Made by a program: the position numbers and the translations under genes
Part shown: one piece after another, positions 63,454-64,000 of the stretch
Position numbering within the stretch: position 1 is the stretch's first letter
Layout: each line of letters starts with the position of its first letter
Assembly: GCA_002347095.1 (NCBI GenBank)
Contig: DDWZ01000028.1
Span: 124,001 to 188,000 of the forward strand
DNA from: Desulfobulbaceae bacterium UBA2273
GTDB lineage: Bacteria > Desulfobacterota > Desulfobulbia > Desulfobulbales > Desulfurivibrionaceae
Length of the DNA stretch: 64,000 bases
Direction of reading: 5' to 3'
The notes under the pieces: model-generated
The model's database searches: none
Told to the model about the DNA's origin: nothing
What the model saw: the letters and a program-made list of their open reading frames with translations, nothing else

Positions 63454-64000
63454 CTACATTTTAGCCAGGTCGAGATTGAGGATCTTGGCCAGATCCCGCA
63501 CCACATTGTAGTCCGCGTCGGTCATGGCCGTGAACCCTTCTGCCTTGAAAGGCTTGAGCACCTCGGCATCCTTGGCCTGATAAAAAGCGGATTTGATTTT
63601 TTCCTTCAACTCTGGCTTCAGGTCCGAACGCATGGTCCACGGGTATTCGGGAAAGGGTTTGGAGTAGGCCAGAGGCTTTACCTTGGTCAGGTCGATAACT
63701 CCCTTGGCGACCAGCGATTCAAAAATCGGCCGACTGAGTCCTCCTGCCTGCGCCTTGCCATTCTGCACCGAAAGAGCGACAGCGTCATGGGCCCCTAAAA
63801 AGTGCTCCTTGTATTCCTTGCCAGAGGCAAGGCCCTGATCCAGCAGCATGGATTTGGGAATCAGATGGCTGGAGGTGGAGGCCTGGTCTCCATACGCCAC
63901 ATCCTTTCCTTTAATATCGGCAAGGCTGTGTATGCCCGCGCCGATATTGCCGATCACCACCGCCTGATAGGTGGCGCTGCCTTTTTTTGTGATGGCGGCG
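63454..64000 (-). CDS. ptxB: Phosphite-binding protein PtxB (PhnD family; 5' end outside window)
   Basis: The C-terminal about 180 residues of a periplasmic phosph(on)ite-binding protein. The frame is open to the window edge, so start and signal peptide are missing. Motifs: YGDQASTSSHLIPKSML, LGAHDAVALSVQNGKAQAGG and FPEYPWTMRSDLKPELKEK, the same layout as PhnD. Next to ptxC and ptxD it is most likely PtxB; ptxA (the ATPase) should lie nearby outside the window. Confidence 0.85.
   Translation of the reverse strand, partial: AAITKKGSATYQAVVIGNIGAGIHSLADIKGKDVAYGDQASTSSHLIPKSMLLDQGLASGKEYKEHFLGAHDAVALSVQNGKAQAGGLSRPIFESLVAKGVIDLTKVKPLAYSKPFPEYPWTMRSDLKPELKEKIKSAFYQAKDAEVLKPFKAEGFTAMTDADYNVVRDLAKILNLDLAKM

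Overview
The window (about 57% G+C by eye) reads like chromosome from a Gram-negative deltaproteobacterium (Desulfobacterota, probably Desulfobulbales-like). The grounds are a DUF3373-type outer-membrane protein, a TatT-linked TRAP transporter, YkgJ and Mut7-C proteins, many multidomain sensor kinases, and an oversized PstC/PstA pair. The taxonomic call is inference. I see no rRNA, tRNA, CRISPR array or complete insertion sequence.

Layout. 1-2556: end of a porin-like protein and an M48 peptidase lipoprotein. 2562-11763: HD-GYP protein, PLD-family protein, two complex histidine kinases, a lone receiver and Hsp20. 11846-13723: a three-module pentapeptide-repeat protein. 14081-16921: MetF, a mini-PnuC, an FKBP and TatT. 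17089-19939: TRAP transporter DctPQM. 19942-25755: DUF1566 protein, Pcm, a membrane protein, a NarL-type regulator and a VWA/OmpA protein. 25832-27818: DUF47 protein and Pit phosphate transporter. 27940-34413: mixed genes including a probably acquired MrcB-HNH nuclease and adenine deaminase.

34441-64000 is almost wholly devoted to phosphorus. It holds pstSCAB-phoU-phoB, a divergent porin, a complete C-P lyase locus (phnF, phnDCEE, phnGHIJKLMNP plus an EamA exporter), a block of small Cys protein, chemoreceptor, EAL-CBS-GGDEF protein and receiver, and then ptxD-ptxC-ptxB for phosphite uptake and oxidation, with ptxB running off the end. Between them these genes would let the cell take up phosphate at high and low affinity, break down phosphonates and oxidise phosphite.

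Regulation can be read directly. Five promoters carry 11-bp-spaced TAAC/TAAT boxes, in four of them followed by a -10 element at the same 6-bp spacing: pstS, the porin, phnD, phnF and the chemoreceptor/c-di-GMP block. I interpret these as PhoB boxes. They tie nutrient uptake, C-P lyase and a sensory/c-di-GMP block into one phosphate-starvation regulon. phnD and phnF also carry a GATGTCTAGACATC-type operator expected for the GntR regulator PhnF.

Two further structures stand out. One is a family of about 103-nt imperfect palindromes, in three intergenic copies, whose stems show compensatory changes. The other is a duplicated regulatory segment flanking the phn locus, with a truncated chemoreceptor start on its left side, which looks like an insertion or rearrangement scar.
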